A stretch of 64,000 nucleotides of DNA from Flavobacteriaceae bacterium (GTDB taxonomy: Bacteria > Bacteroidota > Bacteroidia > Flavobacteriales > Flavobacteriaceae), in assembly GCA_029243245.1 (NCBI GenBank), contig JAQWSK010000005.1:1-64000 (forward strand), written 5' to 3'. How positions within the stretch are numbered: position 1 is the stretch's first letter; every line of letters begins with the position of its first letter. The notes under the pieces are model-generated. The model worked only from the letters and a program-made list of their open reading frames with translations. It was not told the DNA's origin and searched no databases. A program made the position numbers and the translations under genes. Positions 25,794 to 34,299 of the stretch are shown piece by piece.

Positions 25794-27379
25794 TATAATT
25801 CGCTTGAACTTCCTGAAATTGGAATTAATCGGGCGTTTAGATTTGGATCATTCATATCCTTGTCTACAGGAAACATAGGCCGTTTAATATTTTTGTATCC
25901 CAAACGAATTAAATCTTGATCAACACCACCTGGAGTTAATGCCATTACCCAGTCTTTTTGAATTTCATAAAGTTCAGGAACTAGGTAACCAATTTTTACA
26001 ATTACTATATCAGTATCTGTTAGGCTTAAATCTAATTCGCTAAAATCTTTTTCATGATGATAGGGCTTTCTTTTATTTGTTACAATAACATTTATGCTTC
26101 CAGTCTGAACCACCACTTCCATTTCCGCATGAATATCACCTTTTTTAATTTTCTTTATAATTCCTTTGAGTAAAATTGGAGGGGAATATCTATTATCAAC
26201 TTGAGCTCCTACATAAGCTTCAACTTGCTTCCCTTCACCGGTTTTTAATGCTTTATCAATAAGATCAGGACCAGGGATAGAAGCATATATTAATGAAGGC
26301 CCTTTAATAGATTTAAATTCTTCCCTTTCTAATAAATTTTTTAGAGTCCAAGTAACATCTCCAGCTCCTCCTGCAGTTGGATTATCTCCCATATCACTAA
26401 TAAAAAATGGAGTTTTATCACTATTAATTGCTTGTTTTAGGCTTTCTTTTAAAGTAGTTGTTGGTGCAACAAAATCAAATTCATTACGATATTCCCAAAA
26501 ACTTTTTGCTAATTTTTCAGCAGAGGATTTCACATTTTTTTCATTATCTCCAGTCACTACAACAACCGCATGATTTCTAGGTTCATCAGCCCAAGCATAT
26601 CCAATCCAAATTGCAGCATCTAAGACTCCATTAATTTTAGAAATAGGCTCAACTTGCGAGTAAAGCTTTTTACCTGGATCTATTCTAGTACTAGTTTGTT
26701 CACCTGGAAGCAAAATAGGTATAGGTATCCAAGCTTTATATAATGGTTTCCCTTTTCCGTTTTCAATTCTAGTTAATAGGTTTTCTAATGCCCTTTGTTT
26801 AGATTCCATAGCGTCTTCATGTGGAGCCATTCTATAGCAAGTAATTAAATCTGATTCTTCAGCAAGTTTTTCAGATACATTTCCATGTAAATCCATTGAA
26901 GTTGAAATAATGGTATTATATCCAACAATTTCTCTTATTCTTTTTATATAATCCCCTTCAGCATCATTTAATCCCTGAACACTCATTGCTCCATGTAAAT
27001 CTAAAAACAACCCATCATAAGGAAGATTTTCTTTAAGAAGATTTAAAGTTTGATTTACCAATGATTCATAAGCCTGCTTAGTTACAATTCCACCAGGTAA
27101 AGATTTTCCAACTAAAGTAGGAAACCAATTTGCTCTTTTTCTATTATTAGAATTTTCAGATAAAAATGGATAGCGTTCAAAAATTTCATCACCAAATCTA
27201 GGATGAAAAGCTTCTTCATGTGTTACAGCAGGAGAAAAAGTGCTAGATTCAATACCAAGACCAGCAATAGCAATTTTTGGGATAGTTGGAACAGAATCTT
27301 TCTTTAATTCATTTAAGAATAAAATAATAACCATTAAGTAAAGTAAAATAATAATTATTTTCTGAAGATTTTTTTTCAT
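25793..27379 (-). CDS. M81-family (MlrC/microcystinase C-like) metallohydrolase
   Basis: The 528-residue protein has an N-terminal hydrophobic anchor (about residues 8-23, IIIILLYLMVIILFLN), then IAIAGLGIESSTFSP, FLDLHGAMSVQGLNDAEGDY, SMDLHGN and DMGDNPTAGGAGD, the blocks of the DUF1485/MlrC family with His and Asp metal ligands. MlrC completes microcystin breakdown by cutting the linear tetrapeptide that contains unusual D-residues; most relatives have no proven substrate. The membrane or periplasmic position differs from typical cytoplasmic MlrC. It sits 59 bp downstream of the M19 dipeptidase gene. Confidence 0.85.
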   Translation of the reverse strand: MKKNLQKIIIILLYLMVIILFLNELKKDSVPTIPKIAIAGLGIESSTFSPAVTHEEAFHPRFGDEIFERYPFLSENSNNRKRANWFPTLVGKSLPGGIVTKQAYESLVNQTLNLLKENLPYDGLFLDLHGAMSVQGLNDAEGDYIKRIREIVGYNTIISTSMDLHGNVSEKLAEESDLITCYRMAPHEDAMESKQRALENLLTRIENGKGKPLYKAWIPIPILLPGEQTSTRIDPGKKLYSQVEPISKINGVLDAAIWIGYAWADEPRNHAVVVVTGDNEKNVKSSAEKLAKSFWEYRNEFDFVAPTTTLKESLKQAINSDKTPFFISDMGDNPTAGGAGDVTWTLKNLLEREEFKSIKGPSLIYASIPGPDLIDKALKTGEGKQVEAYVGAQVDNRYSPPILLKGIIKKIKKGDIHAEMEVVVQTGSINVIVTNKRKPYHHEKDFSELDLSLTDTDIVIVKIGYLVPELYEIQKDWVMALTPGGVDQDLIRLGYKNIKRPMFPVDKDMNDPNLNARLIPISGSSSEL

Positions 27380-27438
27380 GATGAAATCAATTTTATCATA
27401 ATATAAATATTTTTGATCATTAAATTTTACTTATCAGA

Positions 27439-28506
27439 TTAACTCCAGGCATTTAGTAAGAAATTAATAAAATTTTTATGAAATATTTTATCAACATCTA
27501 TATCTGAATAACCTCTATTTTTAAGAATAGGCTTTATTTTTTGAAGATCAGCAATTGTATTAAGATCAAATGGACATTGCTCTTTTCCAAAAGCTCCATC
27601 CAGATCTGATCCAATTCCAACATAATCACAATTTCCAGATAATTGACAGATGTAGTCAATGTGGTCAACTATTTTGTTTAATGAAAGATTTCTTTCCTTA
27701 GGTGTTGAAACCCCTCTTTTCCAATCAGGTATAATCATCCAAGCATCAAGACAGACTCCTATCACTGCTTTTCTTTGAATTAATTCTTTTATTTGTTTGT
27801 CATTAAATTGTCTTTCATTTGGAACTAGAGTTCTACAGTTGCTGTGACTTGCCCAGACAGCTCCAGAAAACCTATCCATTGTTTCCCAAAAACTTATATC
27901 ACAAAGATGAGTTACATCAAGGATGATATTGAGTTTTTCAATTTCATCTAGTAGTTCTTTTCCTTTTAGACTAACACCTCCTGAGGAGTCAGTACCATAA
28001 GCATATGTTCCAGGACCATAATGAGCTGGACCTATTGCTCTTAAGCCATATTCATGTGCTTTGTGAAGGTGGTTTATTGATATAATAGAATCTGATCCTT
28101 CTAAGGACAAGATAAATCCTATAGGATTTTTATATTTGTTTTTATTCCAATTAGATAGATGATTATTAAGATTTTCTTTGGATTTTATCTGAACCATTTC
28201 TCCAATTTCTTCCATGGCTTTATACCAAGCTAACTGACCTTGTGTTTGAGCCCATGCTTGTTCAGGAGAGTTCCACCCTGGTAAATTATTATCAGGTTTA
28301 ACATATCTGGCAATTTGTGTTGCAACACATAAACCAATATTACCATTTCTCATTGCTTTTAAAGAAACAGTTCCTTTCCCACGGTCAGGTTTATCAGTTA
28401 AAAACTGTTCTTTTTTTCGTATTTCATTAACTGGAAGAGTTAGATTTCTGTTCCACTCTAGAGCATTCATTGCTAAATCTAAATGCGCATCAAAAATAAA
28501 AGACAT
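27439..28506 (-). CDS. Membrane dipeptidase family (M19) peptidase
   Basis: The 355-residue protein carries the M19 binuclear zinc site: FDAHLDLAM (His and Asp near residue 6), LSLEGSDS, VTHLCDISFW, WASHSNCR and GIGSDLDGAF. Renal dipeptidase relatives hydrolyse dipeptides and accept D-residues at the C-terminal position (family knowledge). No signal peptide is visible, so a cytoplasmic role is likely. It is 3 bp downstream of the PLP-enzyme gene, so it is certainly in the same operon. Supply of free D-amino acids to that enzyme is the natural inference. Confidence 0.9.
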   Translation of the reverse strand: MSFIFDAHLDLAMNALEWNRNLTLPVNEIRKKEQFLTDKPDRGKGTVSLKAMRNGNIGLCVATQIARYVKPDNNLPGWNSPEQAWAQTQGQLAWYKAMEEIGEMVQIKSKENLNNHLSNWNKNKYKNPIGFILSLEGSDSIISINHLHKAHEYGLRAIGPAHYGPGTYAYGTDSSGGVSLKGKELLDEIEKLNIILDVTHLCDISFWETMDRFSGAVWASHSNCRTLVPNERQFNDKQIKELIQRKAVIGVCLDAWMIIPDWKRGVSTPKERNLSLNKIVDHIDYICQLSGNCDYVGIGSDLDGAFGKEQCPFDLNTIADLQKIKPILKNRGYSDIDVDKIFHKNFINFLLNAWS

Positions 28507-28509
28507 TAT

Positions 28510-29634
28510 TTAATCATTTAAATTATAAGTTCTTGATTTTACTTGCCAAGTTGATGAAATCTTTCCTTTTTTAATAGTTTGAACGTACTCATATTTCGCA
28601 ACTGTTGGGCATATATGATAGGGTATTGCATAAATAATATCTCCAACTTTATAGTCTTTTGATTTCTTCGTTTCCACAATCAGATGTTCTTCACTCTGAC
28701 TAATATGTTTTGCTTTTTCAAGACCATAAATAATTACTCTAGGTAATTGCATTTCAGATGCTACAGATTTATGTCCTAGATCAAAGCAAAGTAAATCTTT
28801 ATTAGGTTTACTTATAACTCTTGAAACTATAATTGCACTTATCTCAAAAGGCATTTCTGGAAATAGCCCTCCGTATCCAGCATCCCACAAAAGAGTTGTT
28901 CCAGGACTTAGAAAATTACCCTTTCTTTTAGCATGAATAGGAAAGGTAGGGGAACCACCTGTTATTAAATCCTTAACGGGTATTCCATTTTTTTCTATTT
29001 CATTTTTTATGTTAATTACAAATGAAAATGCTTTATCGCATTCCTCTTTTCTTTTTTCATAATCTTCATGTCTTATATGTCCATCATATACATGAAGCCC
29101 TTTAAATATTAATTTTTGATTATTAAAAATTTTTTTTGTCAATTCAACAGCCGATGATTTAGAAAAGACGCCAGTTCGATTCATGCCGTTATTAATATCT
29201 AACCATAATAATAATTTAATATTTTTTTTATTAGCGATATAAGACATTGATTTTAATGAATCATGATTATCTACAATAGTTGAAAATTCAATTTTTGGAT
29301 ATGAATTTTGTAATTCAATAAAAAGTTTTAAATTTTTTTCTGAAGGTTGAATAGCTAATAGAATTTTTTCAACCCCACTTCTAGCAAGCATTTGGGCTTC
29401 ACAAATTGTAGCACATTTAAATTTTTTAATTCCAAACTCTTTTTGAAGATTGACTACTTCTTTTATTTTATGAGTTTTTACATGAGGCCAAAGTCTTTTT
29501 TCGGAGCCAGCAATTAATACCATTTTTTTAATATTTCTATTAATTATTTCTGGAAAAACTATTAGTCCTGGACTTGTCAATTTATCAGAATCAATTACTT
29601 CAAACCAATCCTTTTCAGAGGACTTATTTTTCAT
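28510..29634 (-). CDS. D-threonine aldolase / D-serine dehydratase-like PLP enzyme
   Basis: The chosen ATG at 29634 sits 4 bp after the RidA stop; the longer open frame up to 29721 overlaps RidA. The 374-residue enzyme has the fold-type III alanine-racemase-like barrel with PLP lysine in PHVKTHK (Lys53) and the C-terminal YHICPT motif, whose His and Cys match the zinc site of eukaryote-type D-serine dehydratase. It should cleave or dehydrate a D-beta-hydroxy amino acid such as D-serine, D-threonine or 3-hydroxy-D-aspartate. The RidA encoded next to it would clear the reactive enamine produced by a dehydratase. Confidence 0.87.
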   Translation of the reverse strand: MKNKSSEKDWFEVIDSDKLTSPGLIVFPEIINRNIKKMVLIAGSEKRLWPHVKTHKIKEVVNLQKEFGIKKFKCATICEAQMLARSGVEKILLAIQPSEKNLKLFIELQNSYPKIEFSTIVDNHDSLKSMSYIANKKNIKLLLWLDINNGMNRTGVFSKSSAVELTKKIFNNQKLIFKGLHVYDGHIRHEDYEKRKEECDKAFSFVINIKNEIEKNGIPVKDLITGGSPTFPIHAKRKGNFLSPGTTLLWDAGYGGLFPEMPFEISAIIVSRVISKPNKDLLCFDLGHKSVASEMQLPRVIIYGLEKAKHISQSEEHLIVETKKSKDYKVGDIIYAIPYHICPTVAKYEYVQTIKKGKISSTWQVKSRTYNLND

Positions 29635-29638
29635 ATAC

Positions 29639-30106
29639 CTAAGAATGTAATTCAAAAATAGCCTCAACCTCAACAGGAATATTTCTAGGAAGAATATTTC
29701 CAACTGCACTTCTTGCTCCAATTCCTAATTCTTCGCCAAATACATCTTTCATTAACTCACTAAAGCCATTAATAACAAAAGGATGCTCTGTGAATTCTAA
29801 TGTACAATTTACCATACCTAGAACTTTAACAACTCTTTTTATTCTGTCAATATCTTTAAAGTGCTCCATTATAGTTGCTAACATTGTTAATCCAACTTGT
29901 CTAGCAGCAATTTTTCCTTTTACAGCAGACATGTCTTGTCCTACTTTTCCCATCATTTGACTTCCATCTAATTTAACTGGACCCTGACCTGAAATATAAA
30001 GTAGATTTCCTGAGATAACTAATGGATTATATAGCCCTGCGGGTTTTGGCGCTGGGGGTAATTCTAGATTAAGATTTTTCAGTCTTTGAGAGGGTAATAG
30101 TTTCAT
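29639..30106 (-). CDS. RidA/YjgF-family enamine/imine deaminase
   Basis: The 155-residue protein has RidA landmarks: LYNPLVISGNLLYISGQGP (28-46), QVGLTMLATI, and GARSAVGN with the conserved catalytic arginine, followed by PVEVEAIFEL. RidA hydrolyses 2-aminoacrylate and related enamines to keto acids and so protects PLP enzymes. The family's extended type (about 150 rather than 128 residues) is typical of catabolic operons. Its place directly before the D-amino-acid PLP enzyme strongly supports a dehydratase-type reaction in this operon. Confidence 0.92.
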   Translation of the reverse strand: MKLLPSQRLKNLNLELPPAPKPAGLYNPLVISGNLLYISGQGPVKLDGSQMMGKVGQDMSAVKGKIAARQVGLTMLATIMEHFKDIDRIKRVVKVLGMVNCTLEFTEHPFVINGFSELMKDVFGEELGIGARSAVGNILPRNIPVEVEAIFELHS

Positions 30107-30122
30107 TTTTTCTTTTTTAATT

Positions 30123-31439
30123 TTAAATAAATAAATCTAAGACTAATACACCAATAATACCTATAATACCTATAGAAGTTTCCATAACAGTCCAGGTTGC
30201 AAGTGTGTCTTTGACAGAAACATTAAAATACTCTTTGAATAACCAGAACCCTCCATCATTAACGTGAGAAAGCATAAGACTACCTGAACCAATTGCTAGA
30301 ACCATTAATTCTGGATTAACATTAGTGTTTGAAATTATGGGAACTAAAATCCCTGCAGTAGTTAATCCAGCAACAGTAGCTGACCCAACACAAACTCTTA
30401 TTAGAGTTGCAATCGCCCATCCTAATATAAGAGGAGATAAATCAGAAGTTCTCAATAAACTACCAATATATTGACTTACTCCACTATCAATCAAAACTTC
30501 TTTTAAAGCACCAGATCCAGCTATAATGAGTAAAACCATTGTTACACTTTTAATTGAATCAGAGCATTTTGTCATGATTTCATCTATAGTCCTTCCTTTA
30601 TAAACTCCAAGAGTATAAATAGAAAACATTAACGAAACTAATAAAGCTATAGAAGGATTTCCAAAAAACTTTACATAAGCATAATAGCTATTTTCCTTAG
30701 ACATAAAAGTTGTAATAATCGTTGACATACTGATTAGAAATACAGGGAATAAAGCTGAGAAAATACTAATGAAAAAACTAGGTAATTGTTTTTTGTCAAA
30801 TACTTCAGGAGGCAGAAAAGACTTTAAAGGTTTAGCGTCTACTTTTTTTATAACCCTAGACAGAATTGGTCCTGAAATGACAATAGCAGGAATAGCAATT
30901 ATAGTTCCATATATTAGTGTTTTACCAATATTTGCATTAAAAAGAATTGCTACTGCAGTTGGTCCAGGATGAGGAGGTAAATATCCGTGGGCAACAGATA
31001 AAGATGCTAACAAAGGAAGTCCAACATATATTAAAGGTAATCGAGATGATGATGCAACCGTAAAAACAAGTGGAACTAAAATTACGAAGCCAACTTCATA
31101 AAACATAGTTAAACCAATAATAAAACCCGAAAGCATAACAGCCAACTGAATGTTGTTTATGCCGAAAACATCTATTAGTTTAAATGATATTTGCTGAGCA
31201 GCTCCACTGTCTGCAATTATTTTTCCAAACATGGCTCCAAGCCCTAAAATCATAACTAATGCCCCAAGGGTGTTTCCAAAACCATTTTCAATTGATTCAA
31301 TGACTTGATTGATTGGCATTCCATTAGCTATTCCAATGACTAAAGAAACTAAAATGAAAGAAATAAATGCATTCAATCTTCCAAAAACTATTAGGGTAAA
31401 GAGCAACAAAATTCCACAAATGACAATAAAAAGGGGCAT
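30123..31439 (-). CDS. GntP-family permease (gluconate/D-serine type)
   Basis: The preferred ATG is at 31439 (MPLFIVICGILLLF); a longer frame would add 26 polar, AT-rich residues of no family resemblance. The 438-residue protein has about 12 membrane segments and GntP signatures such as GALVMILGLGAMFGKII, YLPPHPGPTAVAILFNANIGK and SHVNDGGFWLFKEYF. The GntP family includes gluconate importers GntT/GntP/GntU and the D-serine importer DsdX. As first gene of the operon with RidA, D-amino-acid enzyme and dipeptidase, D-serine-like import is the better guess, although a gluconokinase fusion lies 5 kb away. Confidence 0.9.
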   Translation of the reverse strand: MPLFIVICGILLLFTLIVFGRLNAFISFILVSLVIGIANGMPINQVIESIENGFGNTLGALVMILGLGAMFGKIIADSGAAQQISFKLIDVFGINNIQLAVMLSGFIIGLTMFYEVGFVILVPLVFTVASSSRLPLIYVGLPLLASLSVAHGYLPPHPGPTAVAILFNANIGKTLIYGTIIAIPAIVISGPILSRVIKKVDAKPLKSFLPPEVFDKKQLPSFFISIFSALFPVFLISMSTIITTFMSKENSYYAYVKFFGNPSIALLVSLMFSIYTLGVYKGRTIDEIMTKCSDSIKSVTMVLLIIAGSGALKEVLIDSGVSQYIGSLLRTSDLSPLILGWAIATLIRVCVGSATVAGLTTAGILVPIISNTNVNPELMVLAIGSGSLMLSHVNDGGFWLFKEYFNVSVKDTLATWTVMETSIGIIGIIGVLVLDLFI

Positions 31440-31578
31440 AAATTTTATGTTTTTAAGTTTGGTTTTAATATAAAATTTAAATTTAATAAAATTAATTTCA
31501 AAAGTTAGTTCCACCACAAGTCTTTAAATCAAATGATTGTATTTACTAGGCTTATAACAATATAGCTTTGTTTATTAA

Positions 31579-31728
31579 CCTTGTATAGATGAAATATCTA
31601 TTGTGTCTTACGGAGAAATACTATTAAGAATAAGACTTCAAAATCACTATGATTTAATTGAACAAACTAATTTATTCAGAACTTTTGTTGTTGGATCAGA
31701 GCTAAATGTGTCTTGTAGTTATCTCTTT
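31579..31728 (+). pseudogene. Decayed N-terminus of a PfkB-family sugar kinase (KDG kinase-like)
   Basis: In the 445-bp gap between gntP and exbB, the plus frame starting at 31597 reads SIVSYGEILLRIRLQNHYDL and continues through FVVGSELNVSCSYLF to a TAG at 31729. This aligns by eye with the opening of 2-keto-3-deoxygluconate kinases (FGEIMLRL...Q...F...YGGAEANVA.SLA). The frame has an in-frame TAA at 31576 and no ATG, the nearby ATG at 31589 is in another frame, and the remaining kinase body is absent. It is therefore a remnant. The rest of the gap (31440-31578 and 31732-31884) is AT-rich and must hold the promoters for gntP and exbB, though neither is clear. Confidence 0.55.
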
Positions 31729-31884
31729 TAGGACATTTAATAAAAAGTATTTCAGCAAATTTTTATTAAAGGTATATGTTGTTATCTATAATGTTGATTC
31801 TTATCAAAATAAATTTTATTTAAAACGTATATTTTTTTTTTTATCTTTAACGCTTATAATTAAACAAGAACAAAATTTATTAAA

Positions 31885-32652
31885 ATGAAAAAAATATTCA
31901 TTGCATTCACTACTGCGACTATTCTTATGTTAAGTTACAATGTGACAGCTAATACAAATTCTATAGAAAACTCAGAAAATATCACTGCTATTCAAGATAT
32001 TGATGAAGCAGAAGTAGCTGCTCCATCATTTACTCAGGAGTTAAAAACTCGTTTTATTGAAGGTGGACCAGGGTTTATGGGAATCGTTTTGATTTGTTTA
32101 ATCCTAGGTTTAGCCATAGCGATTGAGCGGATTATATATTTAAATTTAGCGACCACTAATACTGATAAGTTAACTTCCGGAGTTGAAGAAGCATTATCTT
32201 CGGGTGGAGTAGAAGCTGCAAAAGAATTATGTAGGAATACAAAAGGACCTGTAGCATCTATTTTTTATCAAGGACTAGATCGTATAGATGAAGGAGTAGA
32301 AAGTGCTGAAAAAGCTGTTGTAGCTTACGGAGGAGTTCAAATGGGTCAATTAGAAAAAAATGTTTCTTGGATATCTCTTTTTATTGCTTTAGCTCCTATG
32401 CTTGGTTTCATGGGAACTGTAATAGGCATGATACAAGCTTTTGATAAAATTGAAGCTGCTGGAGATATGCAGCCTTCTCTTGTTGCAGGTGGTATTAAAG
32501 TTGCTCTTTTAACTACTGTTTTCGGACTTATAGTAGCAATTATACTTCAAGTTTTTTATAATTATATTGTTGCGAAGATAGATAGTATCGTTAATGATAT
32601 GGAGGATGCATCAATTAGTTTAATTGATATTCTTGTAGCTAATAAAAAATAA
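31885..32652 (+). CDS. exbB: ExbB/TolQ/MotA-family proton channel subunit
   Basis: The 255-residue protein has an N-terminal signal-like segment (1-22), then three membrane helices at about 60-85, 155-180 and 200-225. The MotA/TolQ/ExbB core is clear: FMGIVLICLILGLAIAIER, LGFMGTVIGMIQAF and GIKVALLTTVFGLIVAI. ExbB pentamers with ExbD dimers convert the proton gradient into force for TonB at outer-membrane receptors. It begins a plus-strand operon of exbB, a small membrane protein, two exbD genes and a beta-barrel gene. The N-terminal extension before the first helix is common in Bacteroidota. Confidence 0.92.
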   Translation: MKKIFIAFTTATILMLSYNVTANTNSIENSENITAIQDIDEAEVAAPSFTQELKTRFIEGGPGFMGIVLICLILGLAIAIERIIYLNLATTNTDKLTSGVEEALSSGGVEAAKELCRNTKGPVASIFYQGLDRIDEGVESAEKAVVAYGGVQMGQLEKNVSWISLFIALAPMLGFMGTVIGMIQAFDKIEAAGDMQPSLVAGGIKVALLTTVFGLIVAIILQVFYNYIVAKIDSIVNDMEDASISLIDILVANKK

Positions 32653-32672
32653 ATTAACTAACATTTCAAAAA

Positions 32673-33122
32673 ATGAATTTTCAAAATATTATTAAAATAT
32701 TAAGCGGATTATTAGGTGTATTAGGTGTTGTTTTCCTTTTTAGAATAATGGGTCTAGGAGATGATCAAATTAAAATGGATGCTAGTATGGGAGATTTTTC
32801 ATCAGTCACTCCTCTTATAAGTTTAGCTTTAATAATTTTATCAATAGCTATAGTTGTAACTCTAATTTTTTCTATAAGGAATTTAGCTTCTGATTCAAAT
32901 AAATTAAAAAAAGCAATGATAGCATCTGGTTTATTTTTATTAATTATTGCTATTGGTTATGGTTTATCGGAGGGCATTGAAACCCCAATGAAAGATGGTA
33001 AAATTCTTTCTGTTAGTGGGTCTAGATGGGTGGGTACAGGAATTCTATCTTTCTACATGCTTACTTTTATCGCTTTTGGATCTATGATGTTTTCAAGTAT
33101 TAAAAAAATTATTAAAAAATAA
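32673..33122 (+). CDS. Small four-helix membrane protein of the ExbB/ExbD operon
   Basis: The 149-residue product is not recognised as a named family. It has four hydrophobic helices (about 7-27, 46-68, 81-99 and 121-140), a short extracytoplasmic loop GLGDDQIKMDASMGDFSS after the first, and a basic C-terminus (SSIKKIIKK). It lies 20 bp after exbB and 6 bp before the first exbD, so it is cotranscribed and is probably a partner or assembly factor of the energising complex. I infer this from position only. Confidence 0.75.
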   Translation: MNFQNIIKILSGLLGVLGVVFLFRIMGLGDDQIKMDASMGDFSSVTPLISLALIILSIAIVVTLIFSIRNLASDSNKLKKAMIASGLFLLIIAIGYGLSEGIETPMKDGKILSVSGSRWVGTGILSFYMLTFIAFGSMMFSSIKKIIKK

Positions 33123-33128
33123 ATAATT

Positions 33129-33749
33129 ATGGCAAAAAGATCAGTGCCAGTAGTAAATGCAGGTTCAATGGCCGATATTGCTTTTTTACTTTTGATTTTC
33201 TTTCTTGTAACTACTACTATCGAAACAGACAGTGGACTTAATAGAAAACTTCCTCCAATTGAAGAAGTAATTGACCCACCTATAATTAAAGAGAGAAACA
33301 TTTTTACTGTCGTTGTAAATAAAAACAACCAATTACTTGTTGAAGAGGAGTTGAAAGATATATCTGACGTTAGAACTCTAGCAATAGAATTTTTAGACAA
33401 TGGAGGAGGAGCTGGAGAAGACTCATGTGATTATTGTCAAGGCAAAAAAAATCCTTCATCTTCAGATAACCCTGAAAAAGCAATTGTTTCATTAAAAAAT
33501 GATCGTGAGACATCTTACAAGGTTTATATAGCTGTTCAAAATGAATTAGTAGCAGCGTATAATGAGTTGCGTAATAGAGAGTATTTAAGATTAAATCCAA
33601 TGAGTGGAATGAATTTTGTTCAAGCAAATAATCGTTATGCAGATCCAAGAACTTCTTCTGATGAAAAAGAAAAACTCAAGCCACAATTAAATATTGTTAA
33701 ATCGATGTACCCTCAGAAGTTGTCAGAGGCAGAACCTAATAAAAACTAA
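33129..33749 (+). CDS. ExbD/TolR-family protein with an inserted Cys-x2-Cys segment
   Basis: The 206-residue biopolymer-transport protein has the single N-terminal helix with proton-carrying Asp16 (SMADIAFLLLIFFLVTTTIETD) and the LPP start of the periplasmic domain. It is longer than standard ExbD (about 140 residues): residues 95-125 add an insert with GEDSCDYCQGKKNP, and about 40 residues are added near the C-terminus. The two cysteines could form a disulphide or bind a metal; this is inference. It is followed after 7 bp by a second exbD. Confidence 0.88.
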   Translation: MAKRSVPVVNAGSMADIAFLLLIFFLVTTTIETDSGLNRKLPPIEEVIDPPIIKERNIFTVVVNKNNQLLVEEELKDISDVRTLAIEFLDNGGGAGEDSCDYCQGKKNPSSSDNPEKAIVSLKNDRETSYKVYIAVQNELVAAYNELRNREYLRLNPMSGMNFVQANNRYADPRTSSDEKEKLKPQLNIVKSMYPQKLSEAEPNKN

Positions 33750-33756
33750 GTAAATT

Positions 33757-34239
33757 ATGTCTAAGTTTAAAAAGAAAAAAGGAGGAGATTTACCAGCAAT
33801 TTCAACTGCATCACTTCCCGATATTGTATTTATGCTTTTATTCTTTTTTATGGTAGCTACTGTGATGAGAGATAGTACACTAATGGTAAATAACTCGCTG
33901 CCTGCGGCTGATCAGGTTCAAAAGTTAGATAAAAAAGACAGAGTAATGTATATATATGCAGGTAAGCCATCGTCTAGATATATGGATAAGTATGGATCTG
34001 AAGCACGTATTCAGTTGAATGATAAGTTTGCTATTGTTGAAGAGGTTGGAGCTTTTGTTTTAGCTGAAAGAGCCTCAAAAAGGCAAGAACTTCAAAATGT
34101 ATTGACAACTGCATTAAAGGTTGATGGGGAGACAAAGATGGGTTTAGTCAGTGACATTAAACAGGAGTTAAGAAAAGTAAATGCTTTGAAAATAAATTAT
34201 ACTACTCGTATTGGAGAGTACACTCAAAACATGGACTAA
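33757..34239 (+). CDS. ExbD/TolR-family protein, second copy
   Basis: The 160-residue protein has a basic N-terminus (MSKFKKKKGG), one helix with Asp22 (SLPDIVFMLLFFFMVATVMRD) and a periplasmic domain. It differs strongly from the first ExbD and lacks the cysteine insert. Two ExbD paralogues in one operon are usual in Bacteroidota and may form a heterodimer inside the ExbB pentamer. A weak hairpin terminator follows. Confidence 0.9.
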   Translation: MSKFKKKKGGDLPAISTASLPDIVFMLLFFFMVATVMRDSTLMVNNSLPAADQVQKLDKKDRVMYIYAGKPSSRYMDKYGSEARIQLNDKFAIVEEVGAFVLAERASKRQELQNVLTTALKVDGETKMGLVSDIKQELRKVNALKINYTTRIGEYTQNMD

Positions 34240-34255
34240 GTGCTTTTTTTGGTTT

Positions 34256-34285
34256 AAAAAAAGTGTCTTTTATGGTGCTTTTTTT
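34256..34285 (+). terminator. Weak terminator after second exbD
   Basis: A tract of seven A plus G (256-263 of this kilobase) can pair with C plus seven T (278-285) with three wobble pairs, giving a hairpin that ends in its own T tract. It lies 17 bp after the stop codon and would reduce read-through into the beta-barrel gene. Confidence 0.35.
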
Positions 34286-34299
34286 ACTTAATTTTAAGC

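Noticed and set aside
30769-30972. Plus-strand 67-codon open frame inside the permease gene
   Set aside because: It is antisense to conserved GntP membrane segments and has no independent support.
31706-31888. Plus-strand 60-codon open frame just before exbB
   Set aside because: It is rich in Lys, Phe, Tyr and Leu as expected for AT-rich noncoding DNA and overlaps the exbB start; no family resemblance and no ribosome-binding site.
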